Source of the DNA: Balanoglossus misakiensis
Taxonomy: Eukaryota; Hemichordata
Assembly (NCBI GenBank): GCA_040954595.2
Contig: CM082578.2
Location: forward strand, 14,322,001 to 14,386,000
Direction of reading: 5' to 3'
DNA length: 64,000 nt
Both the position numbers and the translations under genes were made by a program. Below the pieces are notes generated by a model. It did not search any database. It saw only the letters and a program-made list of their open reading frames with translations, and was not told the DNA's origin. Position 1 is the stretch's first letter. Each line of letters begins with the position of its first letter. Shown here piece by piece: positions 1 through 12,139 of the stretch.

Positions 1-40
1 GACACTCAAACTTGATTTATTTTTCTTTGCTGGGATTCAG

Positions 41-3000
41 GGAGAAGAAATCCATCGACTGGAAATGGAGATTGACCTGCAAACCAAAATATCAAGCGCT
101 GCTCTGAGCCTGGCAAACGATCCGAGAATTGACAAGAAGGTTCGCAAAAGTAGGAAAGAAACATACAGAAAAGCTACACAGAAGGTAAGTGAATAGGGAA
201 CAGTGTGTGAAGGGCCAAGGTCAAATGTTGCAGTTTTATGCAAGAACATTTCCTCACTTGCAGCCAGGCTGTTCTCTGTAATATTGGATATCGTCAGAGC
301 CCAGATGTCTAGCTGTGTATACATACCTGGGTGACTTTGACATTGGGATTAGTTTTAGCATTTAACCTTGACATCTGATGGGTGTCCATTTGTACTTGAC
401 AGCTTCAAGAGCAGGAAAAGAGACTGCGTAACTTGAGAATGCAGATGGGATACTCTCCAGCCATCCTTCCGCCAAAGGCATACCAAGAGGACATGTCATC
501 ATCAACAGATGATAATGGTAACTGCAGTCAGATTTTCTCATAGAACCCTCATAGAACCTGCACAGATTTACAGCATAGACGTATCACAGACTGCTGTGTA
601 CCATTACTGTTAAAAAGCACAATTCAAAACAGGAGAATCTTGATGCTTGAGAGCTTAGCTGTGTTCTGTTCCCATCATCAACTACAACAACCTCTCGAAT
701 ATTTTCCAAATATATTCATAAAAATGTTTTGAATTCACTGCATACCTGTTAAGGCTTATGTGTTATTAAGGCAATGTGCACACGTTAGAAATTCACAGAA
801 TGGCAGATGAAGAATGCTTCACAAATTTCTGTTTTTAAATCTGAAGACTGAAGAAAATTTCAATATTTTAAAACCAGTCGTAACCCTCTGTTATTTTATT
901 TAGTTTCAGACAAATCTCAGCCAATTTTCATCGGTCCACCTCCCACGCCCCCGTCAAATCGGAAACAATCAGATGGCCATATAAACTTGTACAGGGCTCC
1001 ACAAATGCAGGCAATTGACATTCAAAGGACTTCCAGCAGGAGAAGTTCATCCTCAACTAGATCTCGGTCCCCAGGGCCATTTGGAATCAAACGAAGGCCG
1101 AGTGAACCTGTTAATGTTTACTACGACGCATCATCTCGGCCTGATCCACGGTACGCTGGGAGGCAGTCTCATAGGTCACGAGACAGGACCGCGGCAAAGT
1201 GGCGATCAAAAACCCCAGAACCCCCGAAAATCAGGGCCCCAATTGTGGAGGAAAGAAACGATAGTCGCCAACCTCCAAGACCCACCACTCCTGTGGTGTT
1301 ATACCCTGAAAAGGAGAACTCGCAACAAGAGCAACAGCGACCGCCAACCGCTGTCTTTACGTTTCCAGAAGCAGCACCTAAAAGACCGACTGACTTCAGG
1401 AAAAAGCAGTCGCCGGTGCCATTGAGACACCGCCACGCAGCGTCTACCAGTAATTTGGCAGGGAAAAACGGACATGATTTTCTTCCGTTTGATAATCCGG
1501 AATACCACCAGCAGCCGACGTCGCTCAGCCAGCCTGCGTCGCCCAAGAAGCAGGTTTTGTCACTCGGGCAGCTACAGAACAAATCGAACAGTCTGCCAGG
1601 GAAGGACAACAGTCCAGACAGCCACGGTTACACCCCGTATGTAAATAGGACTGGATATCGATCACAGCATTACCCGACTTACAGTACTGCGCCAAAGTTT
1701 GCAGACTTCAGCCCGAAACATTTTGAATTTGATGAAGTCAACATGTTGATCAATCAACCTTATAAACCAGATGATGAGAACTCGTCTGAGTCTTCGTCTC
1801 TGAAACATGGAGGCCTAGACGGCAGGACTTACAGTGCGGAACTGCTTCAGGATGACGATTATGTGCCGCAGGGGATGAGCAGGGCTGCAAAAAGCATGGA
1901 AATGTTGCGAGACACGAACTTGTCGACGACGAACAGTGGAATTAATCTGGATGCACTCAGCACGGCGTCTGACGACATTGAGGAGCCGTCTCCGATGCAG
2001 AATGTGGTTCGGGCGACGAAGAGCATGGAGTTGAACCGAGACAGTAATTCACACAGCACTGGGTACATTGCGGGGGTGACACACACACCCAGGACTGGCC
2101 GACACCATTATTCCAGTAGCTCGGCTCAAACCAACTTTGAACCGACGCCCATGAGGTCGTACGGTGGTGCGCCCGCTCACAGCAACCAGAGCTACAGGGT
2201 GCCCTTGCAAAGCCCCGGCTACGGCCGACGTGTCACAAACACAGCATATAGGTCAGTTCCCTCTTCGCCTGCACGTCAACACCCGAACACACGGAGTAGT
2301 AGTAGTAGCAATACTACATATCACCCTCCCTCGTTGAAACCGGCCGAGTTCCACACGGCTACCTCCACCACTGTCCGACCCACACCAGTGTTCGCCACAG
2401 TGAAAGTAGCTAGCAAAACACAGTATCAACCAATTCAGCCAATGACTTGTGAGGCTGTTAGACCCATCAACCCCAACAGGTAGGCCAGACACTTCATAGT
2501 GTAGCCATAATGGTTAAAAAATATATGCTAACATAGAAACTTAGCCAATAAAGGAGTGAGGACTTCATGACATATAAACCTGGTAAAAATAAAAATGCAA
2601 GAAGTACTAATAGAATACAGGAGAGTTAAAATATAAAGAAAAGTAGCTTTTCCTGAGTTTGATTTTGAGTTTTGTGTTTGCAGAATCACTGCCTGTAATT
2701 TGAGTGTATCATTATATTTTTGTTCTGCCTTTGGTTTCAATTCCTGTTGTAAGTTTTTTGTTGATATAGTATTATCAGTTATTTTTATCATGTTCCTTCC
2801 CCCATAAGATAATGTTTCATGCTGATATATTTGATATATTTCCCCACATATCAACACTGCTGAGAACGTTTTTAGTTTGGATGTGTTCCCGATCGTGTGC
2901 ATTATTTTTACATTGCATGACGAGTTTCAACTGTTAACATTGCATGAGGGTGACTAATTTATTTGGACTGTCAATCGTTTAACATATTTCAAAGTTCTGT

Positions 3001-5889
3001 TAGCAATTTCAGGTTTCTGTGTTTGATCACATGTTTACACTGTGTTTGTGTCCCAGTGTTTGTTGTGCCCATCTGTTGTTCATCTGTGTATAATATTTAT
3101 TTGTTTGTTTCTGTTTCTTTTTGATTCAATATTCAATATCCCTGTGTGTGAGCGAGTGTCGATGTTTCTCTATGTTGTTTACTTCTTTATTTTGTCACTA
3201 TTTGTCTTAGTTTCTTCATTTGTTCTGTGTATCATTGTTTCACCACATTGTTTCCGAGCTCCATGTCACAATTTCACTTTCACACTTGCCACCACACAAC
3301 AACACAGGTTATTGAAGTGTGAGTGTGTGTGCCACCATTTGTCTCTGTGATCTCTCCCCCCCTCCATTCCACACAGTGTATCCATTCTGTAGTTATAGCA
3401 GACTGTCCTGTGATGTTGTGTGTGTGTTTTGTGTTTAAGTGTTTCTTTTTTTCTGTTCTATGTTCATTTTTATTGACTGATAGCCTATCTTCATTCACTG
3501 ATTTAGAAGATAATGCACAGCTTCAGCATGCCGAAGGTGTCGTAAAAGCCAAGTAAGCAGTAGGCTATATTTTTTTTTTGTTTCGTTATTTTCCTTCATA
3601 TTTCAGGGTTACTTTGGTACTCTCTGGACAATGGGTGTATCCATGGTGATAGTGTTTCTCATAGCAAAATTTTCCAACATCACTTATGTGACCACCCCTC
3701 ACCACCCTACAATGTCGTTTGTGTCATTTTTTTGCAATCATCGCAGTGCTCTCTGTTCTTACTTGCTGTCTTCCAAACTTGTTTCTTGTTCTGTCTTTCC
3801 CTGTTTTCTGTTTTTTTCTGGTTAAATTTGAAGACTAAACATCCTAGGAGAACAAATAAATATTAATGGTCTCTATACTAATCATACACTCAGGTCAGAT
3901 TCAGTGTCTTTGCTAACCTTCAGTGATATCTTTAGATTCCTAATACTCAGTCGACACCAGAAATAACTGACATCAAACGTTAATAAAATCATTCTACTGA
4001 ACTTTCACCTCTTCAGTCATTTCAACTGTTCTTACCTTTTATAACTTACACAATAATAATTTTTTCAGACAATCCTATGCTGGTATAGGTTCTCTCAATT
4101 TTGCATGAAATGATGAAAAAATGTCTATGAATTTAATTGCTATCACTTCTGTACTGGAGGATGTGTGAAAGGATCATTTCTAACCATAGACAGTAGACTA
4201 TGTTCTAACAAAGAATTAAATTATAAAAGTGTTATAACAATAACATCATCAATAACTATAACAAAAACAACAATAACGATTATAATAATAGTAATAATAA
4301 CAATAATAATGTCTGTATCTTTTCTAACTTAAAAGTTTCTAAAGCACTGCCTTGATTTAAACATTACATTACGGTCATGATCTGGTCAATCACATGACAA
4401 GATGACTAGCAAAAGAACCAGTTATATAGCAAGACTTGGGTATTAATTGCAAGCAGATACTCTGAATTAATGTGTTCAGTCATAACATTGTCAAAGAGGT
4501 AGATATCACAACTTTATAGACTGGCTATAACACAATTTCAACAGCTGATTTGCATGATATGAAAACTCACAACTTTGTAGGAGTTGGTGTTTGTATGAAT
4601 AACCAAACTCAATACAGTGACAGATTGAACTATTAAAAATACTAATATATGTTTCCCCTTTGTCAAAGTCATTTTGAAGACCAAATTTGTTCTGAATTTC
4701 TTGTTTGGGTTATACAGACTTAAGTTTTCACAGTCTATGTATTATAGACTGTTGCCTGTTTCTGTCCCTTGATTATGACAATTCCTGACCAGAGAATTAT
4801 GATATTACACAAAATACAGAGTACAGTCAGAAAGATGACTAAGTAAATAGTAGATATACCCTGTGAAACCATTCACCATGAAGCTTTAGATATCTTGCCA
4901 CGTTATCAAGTCAATAGACCATCTGCTCTCAGTGTTAGACCAACTCCATTGAAGATACTTGCTTTGGGAGGGTGGGAGGTGTACCATTGTGTAATGGGGA
5001 AAATTACATCATTCAGTACCTGGTTTATTTTGCAGTAATATTTCATGATTTAGATTGGCATTACCATTCTTGTGTATCTACATTAAAGACAGCATCTACA
5101 TTTGATCATATAGTAGTCAGTAGCAACAAGGCTTGGAAGTCTAAAAATAGCTGTCATTTGTCATTTCGAATTGTCAAACAAACAAAATCATGTACAAGTA
5201 TTTCATTAGTTTCATTGCCATTTAGTATGAAACACTGTGTCACAGATTTCACCTATGATAGATTTATCTTGCAAAATACATTGTTATACACCTTCTGCCT
5301 TAACCTATGGAATTCAGTTGTACTTTACGTTTCGGTATTTACACAGTACGCAAAGTGATTGCTCACTTTGTTTTCATGGTGATGCAAAATCAACTTTTAA
5401 GGCATGAAGGTGTATAATGGTAGGATTATACACAAAATATGGCCACATAATGGACTCGAACTTCTCACGTAAGGTATTTGACTTGCAAGGTATTGGAGTT
5501 CTTGTTCACACTGTCCATAATTTGTGAATAACCCTACAGTGTTGGATGGGAATCAATGTAAGATTGCTGGACTCAATTTACCGCTAGCACTACGTAAAAT
5601 GTTCAGTTCACTAAAAATCAAGAATGGTGTACTGCAGCATAATTTGCCAGTCTGTAAAGCAAGGTCGACCCTACACTTGATAACTGTTCTTATGGCAACT
5701 AACCTCCTCTTCTTCCCAACTTTCTCTAGGATGTATTCAGAATCCTATACCATTGATAGTACTGCAGGGAGTTACCAAGGTGACGCAGGGGAGTCACTTG
5801 CAGAGGCCTTCAGTGAAGAGATGCTCGCTTGGTACGAGGAAAATGAACAGTCATTTACCTCCAAGACAAGCAATAGTACATATGTATAG
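41..5889 (+). CDS. CUPID-domain scaffold, FRMD4/INAVA/CCDC120-like, 3' part
   Basis: Partial gene; upstream exons lie outside the window. Exons: 41-184, 403-517, 904-2479, 5730-5889, all GT-AG and frame-consistent, giving 664 residues. Exons 1-2 encode the end of a CUPID (DUF3338) domain: a helix with EIDLQTKI, then LANDP, a basic stretch, and KLQEQEKRLRNLR. This family (FRMD4A/B, INAVA, CCDC120) binds cytohesins and links Arf6 signalling to epithelial junctions. The long third exon is a disordered Ser/Pro/Arg-rich tail with PPPTPPS and SRSPGP motifs and two similar RA(A/T)KSME repeats. The last exon has a short conserved-looking block, FSEEMLAWYEENEQS, resembling the WYQR-type block near the C-terminus of FRMD4A, and ends STYV, a class I PDZ ligand (inference). 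Whether a FERM domain lies upstream cannot be seen, so the family member is not assigned. Confidence 0.85.
2480..5729 (+). other. Intron of the CUPID gene
   Basis: The donor GTAGGC follows the codon remainder AG. The TAG of the donor makes an immediate stop if the intron is retained, so an unspliced isoform would end PINPNR without the PDZ-type tail. The interior is T-rich, with low-complexity stretches and an AAT/ACA-rich tract at 4235-4310. No coding exon was recognised. Confidence 0.7.
4235..4310. repeat. Imperfect AAT/AAC trinucleotide microsatellite
   Basis: A run of interrupted AATA, ATAATA and ACAATA units inside the CUPID-gene intron. Confidence 0.7.
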
Positions 5890-8800
5890 CAAAGGTTAGT
5901 TTCTCCAGCTATGCTTTCTTCCTGACAAGGGGTTTTCTCCAAATGAATATTGGAAGGTAGAGATACATGTAGATTGTGGTGTAGTGATTGTTGTTATTTG
6001 TTTTTGTGAGGAGTCTGGAAGAAATAATGTGAGGACTGACACGTACATGGACAGACAGACAACAAAAGAGAGAAAGAAAATCTCTCAGAAATGTTTTTTA
6101 AGAGTCTGTTGTAACCATGTGTAACAACCTGCATCATTTTGCTATCTGAATGGGGGGAAATCATATTGTTCTCTCCAAAGCTCATGTTTATCCCATGTTT
6201 ATATTTTCAGGCAAGAAAAACAAGAAGTGGAGAGCAGAAAACAAGTGCAATCCTCATGGACTCAAAGTACTACTTCAAGGACTGTATAGAATTCTGAATA
6301 CAAGAAGAGTTTTGAGAGAAATGAGTTTGAACAGGCATTGAATGTTCATTGAAACAATCTGGGTGTCTTTATGAAATTATGATTGCGATTCACATAGGAC
6401 TCACTGATATATATTGATCAGGTCCACACGCACATGGAGACACAAACACACACACACACAGACATGCATGCATGCACACATAGACACACAAACAGACACA
6501 CAAATCTCCATGACCCAGGAAAAGTTGTCTCACATGAGAAGATATAGAGCTGATTCAGATTTCTGTGTTGTCTGCTGATAAGCTCAAGATTTTCCAAACA
6601 TTGGTGTCCGTAAGAAGGCAGACTGACACATGCTCACCAACAGGAGTTAAGTTCATACAATGCCTGGAGAACTGCAGAAGGAGCAAGTTTTTGTAATATA
6701 TAAATTATTTGGACTCGTAAGCATGCTGACCTTGGGAGCCCAATCCCAAAACAATGTACATTCCTCGTCATGTTATTTTAACTGTTAATATAAACCTATC
6801 GCATCCACTGTGTCATTTTATTGTACCATATTCACCTTTCCTCCACTTTTCTTTCACATTTTTGTACAAAAAACAGGTGCCATTTTTTGTACCGAGAAGT
6901 GTCTCTGTGAAGTATATAAATACATTGAACTTTTTAAGCTGTATTAGTGAATCGTGATGAGATGTCCTGAATTTTGCTTGGTATCAGAATTATGTGTTGC
7001 CTTTAAACAGTGGCGCCAGTATACTACAGGTCAAGTCTCAAGTGCAATTATTATTACCACTTAAATTTGTTACCCATGCACATATTTCACAGACAGGGGA
7101 GCTAACTTTCCATCTTGGACTGAAACTTCAGAGTAGTTCTTATACACTGCCACAAGATTGTTCACATTACTCAGTTTCTCGAGGGAAAATGGATTATTTT
7201 TCCCCAGACTTTTCATATTTCATTTATTGCCTTTATTATTGTCATCACAGTTGAATATCTCAGATCTTGCATCCAGACATGCACAAAACATACAGGAGCA
7301 TGCCTGCCAAAATGTCAGTAACATAGTAGCCAGGCCTCACACTGTGGTGGCCAAATTCTTTCATCTGTGTGCTGTTGGATAGAACCCAGGAATTAAATGG
7401 AAATGAATATTCTCTGCTACTAGCGTGATTTTCTGAGAATTCTGAAACCTGCAAATTGTGTCTACAACTTGCACATTCTCCACACAGAGATTGTAGTGTC
7501 GATAATTCTAACCTAGCTAAGGGGTCTGGCCAGCGGCCAGTTAGACCCCCTAGCTGGGGTCTGGCCGTCGACCAGTCAGACCCCCTAGCTAGGTTAGCTA
7601 CAATCTCTGTACGGAGAATGCAGCTTGCACTGTCAAATTACTGGTCAGGTGACCACTGATAGAAAATACACCACATGATATTCTGTGAATAAAATTCATA
7701 TGAACTTTGGCATATACAAAGAAAATCAGGGTTATGGAAACAAACAAATTCAAATTCACAATCAGTGAAATTCCTCAACAGTGCAATCCACTCTTACATA
7801 TATTTGAAATAATGTACATTAAATTGAATTCTGTCATTACTCATGGGAATGTGCCGATACAAATCTGGACATTTTTTTACTATGGGGATAAGCGGTAGAG
7901 AAGACTGTCTTTGTATGTTGATACCTTCACTTTCAATAAATATAGCAGAGCTGTAGTGCTAGATTTTTACATGGAAGATTTATTTTATTGTATCATATTG
8001 TCACTCATTCTGATGAGATGTGTAGTCTGTTTTATTTTCAAAAACAGGAGAAGCAACTGTGTTGCTTTTTCAGAAAAGTTTACAATTTCTTGTGAGTGTT
8101 CTTTTAAAGTATTGTCAGCGTGTTCTGGATAAATATAAATATCTTGACTGTATTTTTATTTATGTACAGTGTAAGAAGGTATTCGAGAGCAAAGTAAAAA
8201 CAAAAAATCAAAAATTTGTATCGTTTTTTTTGTCAAATTCGGGATGAATGTGGTGTAGTACATGTGTCGTGTTTGATGAGAGACAAGCGAAACCAATCAG
8301 TATAGCGCCCCCAGCGATGAATATGAACCTCGCCGCCCTAGAACTGTAGAAAGACATTGTGGTTTATCGAACGTGAAGAAAGTTGTCAATTGTACTTGAT
8401 TTTAAAACCACACATGTTCACTTGGAATGGGGAGAATAGTAGGCCAAGACCACTATTTACTAATTTGATTCTTATAGAAATATATAAAAAGGCAGGGGCT
8501 GTACATTGAGAATATCCGCACTTTATGTAGGCTTATTTATGTCAAATTGTTGATTTCATCTTTGTAAATTTGTGTAAAGCAATCATTAAAATGCCCAATT
8601 ATAAATAAACGTTCTTTTGACGGCGTTATAGCAATCTCTGCGCCCTTTGTATATTGCTCATTTTTAACGACGGAAGTCGCTGGCCTGTTATAGCTGGAAA
8701 CTGTATTTTCTACTCATAAAAATAATTATTTCCAAGTACTGGCATTGCCTTCAGCATTCATCTTTTACTTCAGACAGTCACCAGATTACTGGCCTTTTCC

Positions 8801-9082
8801 TGAAGGAAATTTATTATCGCCTCTCATGGTTGGGTCTAGACCCTCTTGTTGTATTAGGCGTTACTGCTCTGTCCTAAGTACGTGCGTCACAGGAAATTGC
8901 TCCAAACACCGGACAGGCCCAGATACTCATCCCCTACACCTGATGTTCGTTACCAAGATACCATAGTGTCGAGTGACCATCACAGACAAAGCGCATCCTT
9001 AGTTCTCGGTTTCCATCACATCATCAGCTTTTGCCTCGAGAGATTTCAAACAAGCGTCTTCAGTTTTGTATGTGCAAGCGAC
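5890..9082 (+). other. CUPID-gene 3' UTR and spacer before the opsin
   Basis: No recognisable coding exon. A CA-rich tract lies near 6437-6505. Candidate AATAAA signals are at 7688-7693, 7935-7940 and 8604-8609; which one is used is unknown. The 7465-7631 foldback lies here. A CCAAT box near 8292 and short CpG-rich stretches near 8300-8345 and 8620-8690 could belong to the opsin promoter, but no TATA box or initiator was identified. Confidence 0.6.
7465..7631. repeat. Foldback / MITE-like inverted repeat
   Basis: The two halves are near-perfect reverse complements. The outer arms share the core CAGAGATTGTAG with flanking CATTCTCC. The inner arms share CTAACCTAGCTA followed by GGGGTCTG. Each half also contains its own small palindrome (GGTCTGGCC with its complement), so the sequence can form one long hairpin or two side-by-side hairpins. 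The left arm carries about 11 extra bases. No target-site duplication was identified, and no coding capacity is visible. Confidence 0.8.
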
Positions 9083-11421
9083 ATGGAGAAATCCTTTGGC
9101 AGCGCAAGTTACTACATCACTGGTGTTTCTATCGCACTGATAGGCGTTGCGGGTCTCTTGGGTAACAGCATGGTGGTGTTGGCCTTCGTCAGAGAGAAGA
9201 ACTTACGCACGCCGACAAATATGTTTATCCTCTCGATTGCGGTGAGCGACCTGGCCATGTCGGTTATGGGCAATCCGTTTTCTGCTTCTTCAAGTCTCGC
9301 AAAGCGATGGTTGTATGGAGAAGGTGGTTGCAAGTGGTAGGTTAAGTAGTTTCTCTTTTGTACAGAACAGAATATAAAAAGAATCGGCAAATGTAAGAAT
9401 TTTTCTTTAAATTGTAGGACGCTTTATTCCCCTCCCTATTTTCAAGAGAGAATTTCCGTGTGCAGAGATCTACGAATAGGCAATACGAATTTTACAAATA
9501 GGTTTCATTTAGCCAAACCACAGTCCCTCCACACAGTGACTGTGGCCAAAGGTTTGACATGAATATCCGATTTTAAGGGTAACCAAGGTCCCTGAATAAG
9601 ATGGCTTCGAACATTGTCCTTTCTTACAGGTATGGTTTTGCCAGTACTTTCCTTGGTCTAGTTTCGATGAACACTCATGCTATGATCGCTGTCGACAGAT
9701 ACATCATCATCGTCAAACCGCACATCGGTAAGAGAATGGTGTAAATGTCATCACTTATCAACTATTAAAGAGAGCTTTCAGTTTTTGACTTTTACCCCGT
9801 GTTGGTATTAGTATTTTCATCCGTATCTGTGAACAGTGATCAAATTGAGAACCCCTCCGTTCTATTGCTTCCCTTACAGGCATAACCATTACAAACCAGA
9901 AAGCTGTAAAAGTAGCGGCCGTGGCTTGGTTATGGTCCTTTATTTGGTCTATATTTCCCTTGATCGGCTGGTCAACATATACCTTCGAAGGTGCGGGCAT
10001 CATGTGTAGCGTGCTGTGGCAATCTGACAAAACCAACGTTCTGTCGTACGTCGTTTGTCTCTTTCTCTTTTCATTTGTCCTCCCGATAGCCATCATGGCG
10101 TTCTGCTACGCTGGTGTGTTTTTGAAGATGAAAGCCACGGCCATGATTCAGGAGTCTTGGAATCAAGATTCAAAGCAAAATGCCATAGTGTAAGTTATAC
10201 AAAGTCGTTAACTTTTGACATTAATTTTATGTACAATCATGTTATGCATCATTGAGCAAATCTACAAAAACTGGTACAAAATTTCGATATGTGATCAACT
10301 AGAAACACTTTCTCTTTTTGGCCTCATGCGCACTTTCACTTTTGAATGAGTCATTTGACGTGTTTTAAGTGAGAAGACCCTCTTCACAATCTCCACCGGG
10401 GAGATTGTGAAGGAACCGTCCTCCTGCTGAGGTCCGCGTTTCGAAGGCCGTTCTTTATGTAGCTCTAAACGTTTCCTTGTTTCCCACACAGACAGAAGAA
10501 GTTCCTGAAAGTAGCCCTCATGACTGCCATGACCTTCTTAGTTTCATGGTCACCATACGCGATAATGGCACTTATAGCAACATTTGGTAATCCGAACGCC
10601 ATCAGTCCCGTCTCTGCAACAATCCCGGCAGTCTTTGCGAAGACAAGCATTATCTACAATCCAGTTATATACGCCGCAATGAACAAAAACTTCAGAAAGG
10701 CGTTTCTTGAGGTCAGTTTTCGGTCTTTTCCCGAATTTTCTGCATAAATAGACCCTGCGTTTGTGCACAGAACTTTTTATTGGGAAAGGGGGGGGGGTCA
10801 GATGTTCATAAAAGGTTCCCCTTAAAGTATGTTATTTCTTCTCTCAGATGTTGCCTTGGTGTCGTCAGACGGATGCAGGCGAAGCACCTCAGCCAACGTT
10901 AATCACTAATGTGCGATATCGAGCTTCTGTTACAAGTAAGTGCGATCAGGACTATTACCTCATAAGCAGGGATATGTGCTGACTTGGAATTCGAGCTTAC
11001 AAGCGACTGTGCTTGTGGCGGTTTTCCCGGGAGAATCAATAACACAATAAAATATTTAAAAAAATGGGAAGAAAATAAGTATATTATCCGATGTAGGAAC
11101 GTTTCAGAAAAAATGACAGCACTAAAATAACCATAAAAAGTCAGACTGTAAATCATTAATTGGGTGTAATGATTTTGGGTATTGGCAATTATTGAAATTA
11201 ATGATCGACAGTGGAATTTTGGGATATGGTATTTGCTTAATTGAGTGTTGTAGACACGAACTGGCGAATTGTGGGTGAGAGAGATTTTATATGAATAAAT
11301 TTGAATTATTTCAGTAGATGCTGCTGGAACGTCAAGAGTGTCTGTAGACAACCGTAGAACAACAGAGGCGGCAGTAGATGACTTCACTCTTCCGGGGGAA
11401 TCATCTCAACCTGCAACTTGA
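9083..11421 (+). CDS. Opsin, non-visual type (peropsin/neuropsin-like or related invertebrate group)
   Basis: A light-sensing G-protein-coupled receptor of 358 residues. Exons: 9083-9336, 9630-9727, 9880-10189, 10492-10711, 10848-10935, 11315-11421. The start is chosen at 9083 because a compact N-terminus leads straight into TM1; the open frame upstream has no in-frame ATG of equal context. Seven hydrophobic segments are visible. Key residues: N28 (TM1), D56 (TM2), C83 and C160 (disulfide pair), DRY at 107-109, NPxxY at 277-281, and the retinal Schiff-base lysine K271 in FAKTS. The vertebrate counterion position (three after C83) is Tyr86, while E154 sits six before C160, matching Glu181, the ancestral counterion site. 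That combination is typical of bistable or photoisomerase-type opsins rather than vertebrate visual ones. The N-terminus is short and has no NxS/T glycosylation sequon. The exact subgroup needs a tree. AATAAA signals lie about 380-410 bases past the stop. Confidence 0.93.
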
Positions 11422-11802
11422 TCGATTCATGCCCTGCCAGGAACGATCCAGAAGACAAATAGGATCCTATCCGATATGATTCGTTTCAATTCAATTTCGA
11501 CCAATATAGCTCTATTCAAGTCAGACTGACCAATACAGTTAAATTAAGATAAAAACAGCAGTTTCATTTCTGTGTCCGTGAATTGTTCGATGTGTTCTAG
11601 TTATGTTTGTGTTGGTCACCTTTGATAGCGTGTTGCTTGTTTGGCATTCAAAGTAGAAATGAATCTGCCCAAAACTTCAAGTTGCTATGTATAATCATGG
11701 TATAATGTATAGGCTATACCTTTGCGCGAAAATTGTAAAGATTTGAAACTGCAGTTTTTTCACAGACTTTTAACTGACCCATTAATGTTAATTAATATTG
11801 TG

Positions 11803-11830
11803 AATAAAATAACCGTTTTAAGACAATAAA
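11803..11830 (+). terminator. Tandem polyadenylation signals of the opsin gene
   Basis: AATAAA at 11803-11808 and 11825-11830, followed by a T-rich stretch (GACTTGTTTTTG). Confidence 0.6.
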
Positions 11831-11845
11831 GTCTGAATGACTTGT

Positions 11846-12085
11846 TTTTGAGCCCCGGGCTTTGAGCATGGAGCTTGAAGGGGACTCGCTCCATCCTGTG
11901 AGTGAGTTCAACAAACATTGGCAAAAGTGGGCGTGGAGTGCGCCCCAAGTGGTGTAATTCAACTTTTCCTCCTCAGTGACACTGTATGTCAATGGAAAAT
12001 CAGGTCTGCACCCTTTCTACTGCAAGGATGGAGCCCACTCGCGACTGTGGTGTGCGCTGAACCCGGGGGCTGCATGAAACACCAA
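11846..12085. repeat. Imperfect inverted repeat
   Basis: The left side has GAGCCCCGGG followed by GGACTCGCTCCATCCT. The right side carries the reverse complement of a similar series (AGGATGGAGCCCACTCGC, then CCCGGGGGCTG). The match is interrupted, so this may be a decayed foldback element. Confidence 0.4.
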
Positions 12086-12131
12086 CCGACAGCCACATGG
12101 TACTTGGGGAAACCCCCTTAGTCAAATTCGA

Positions 12132-12139
12132 TGACGTCA
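12132..12139. promoter_or_regulatory. CRE palindrome, candidate promoter element
   Basis: TGACGTCA (full CREB/ATF site), 1.7 kb before the start codon of the Death-domain gene and in a stretch with more CpG than its surroundings. It would suit a 5' UTR exon near here, but no transcription start is visible. Confidence 0.35.

Noticed and set aside
2481-2483. TAG as the only end of the CUPID gene
   Set aside because: The TAG is part of a good donor (CAG|GTAGGC), and the exon at 5730 continues in frame to a family-like C-terminus. Kept only as a possible retained-intron isoform.
3498-3556. Possible extra CUPID-gene exon encoding EDNAQLQHAEG
   Set aside because: Joining at the nearest acceptor in the required phase gives an immediate stop.
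8882-9082. In-frame extension upstream of the opsin start
   Set aside because: It is Pro/His/Ser-rich, unlike an opsin N-terminus, and begins without ATG; the ATG at 9083 gives a normal layout.
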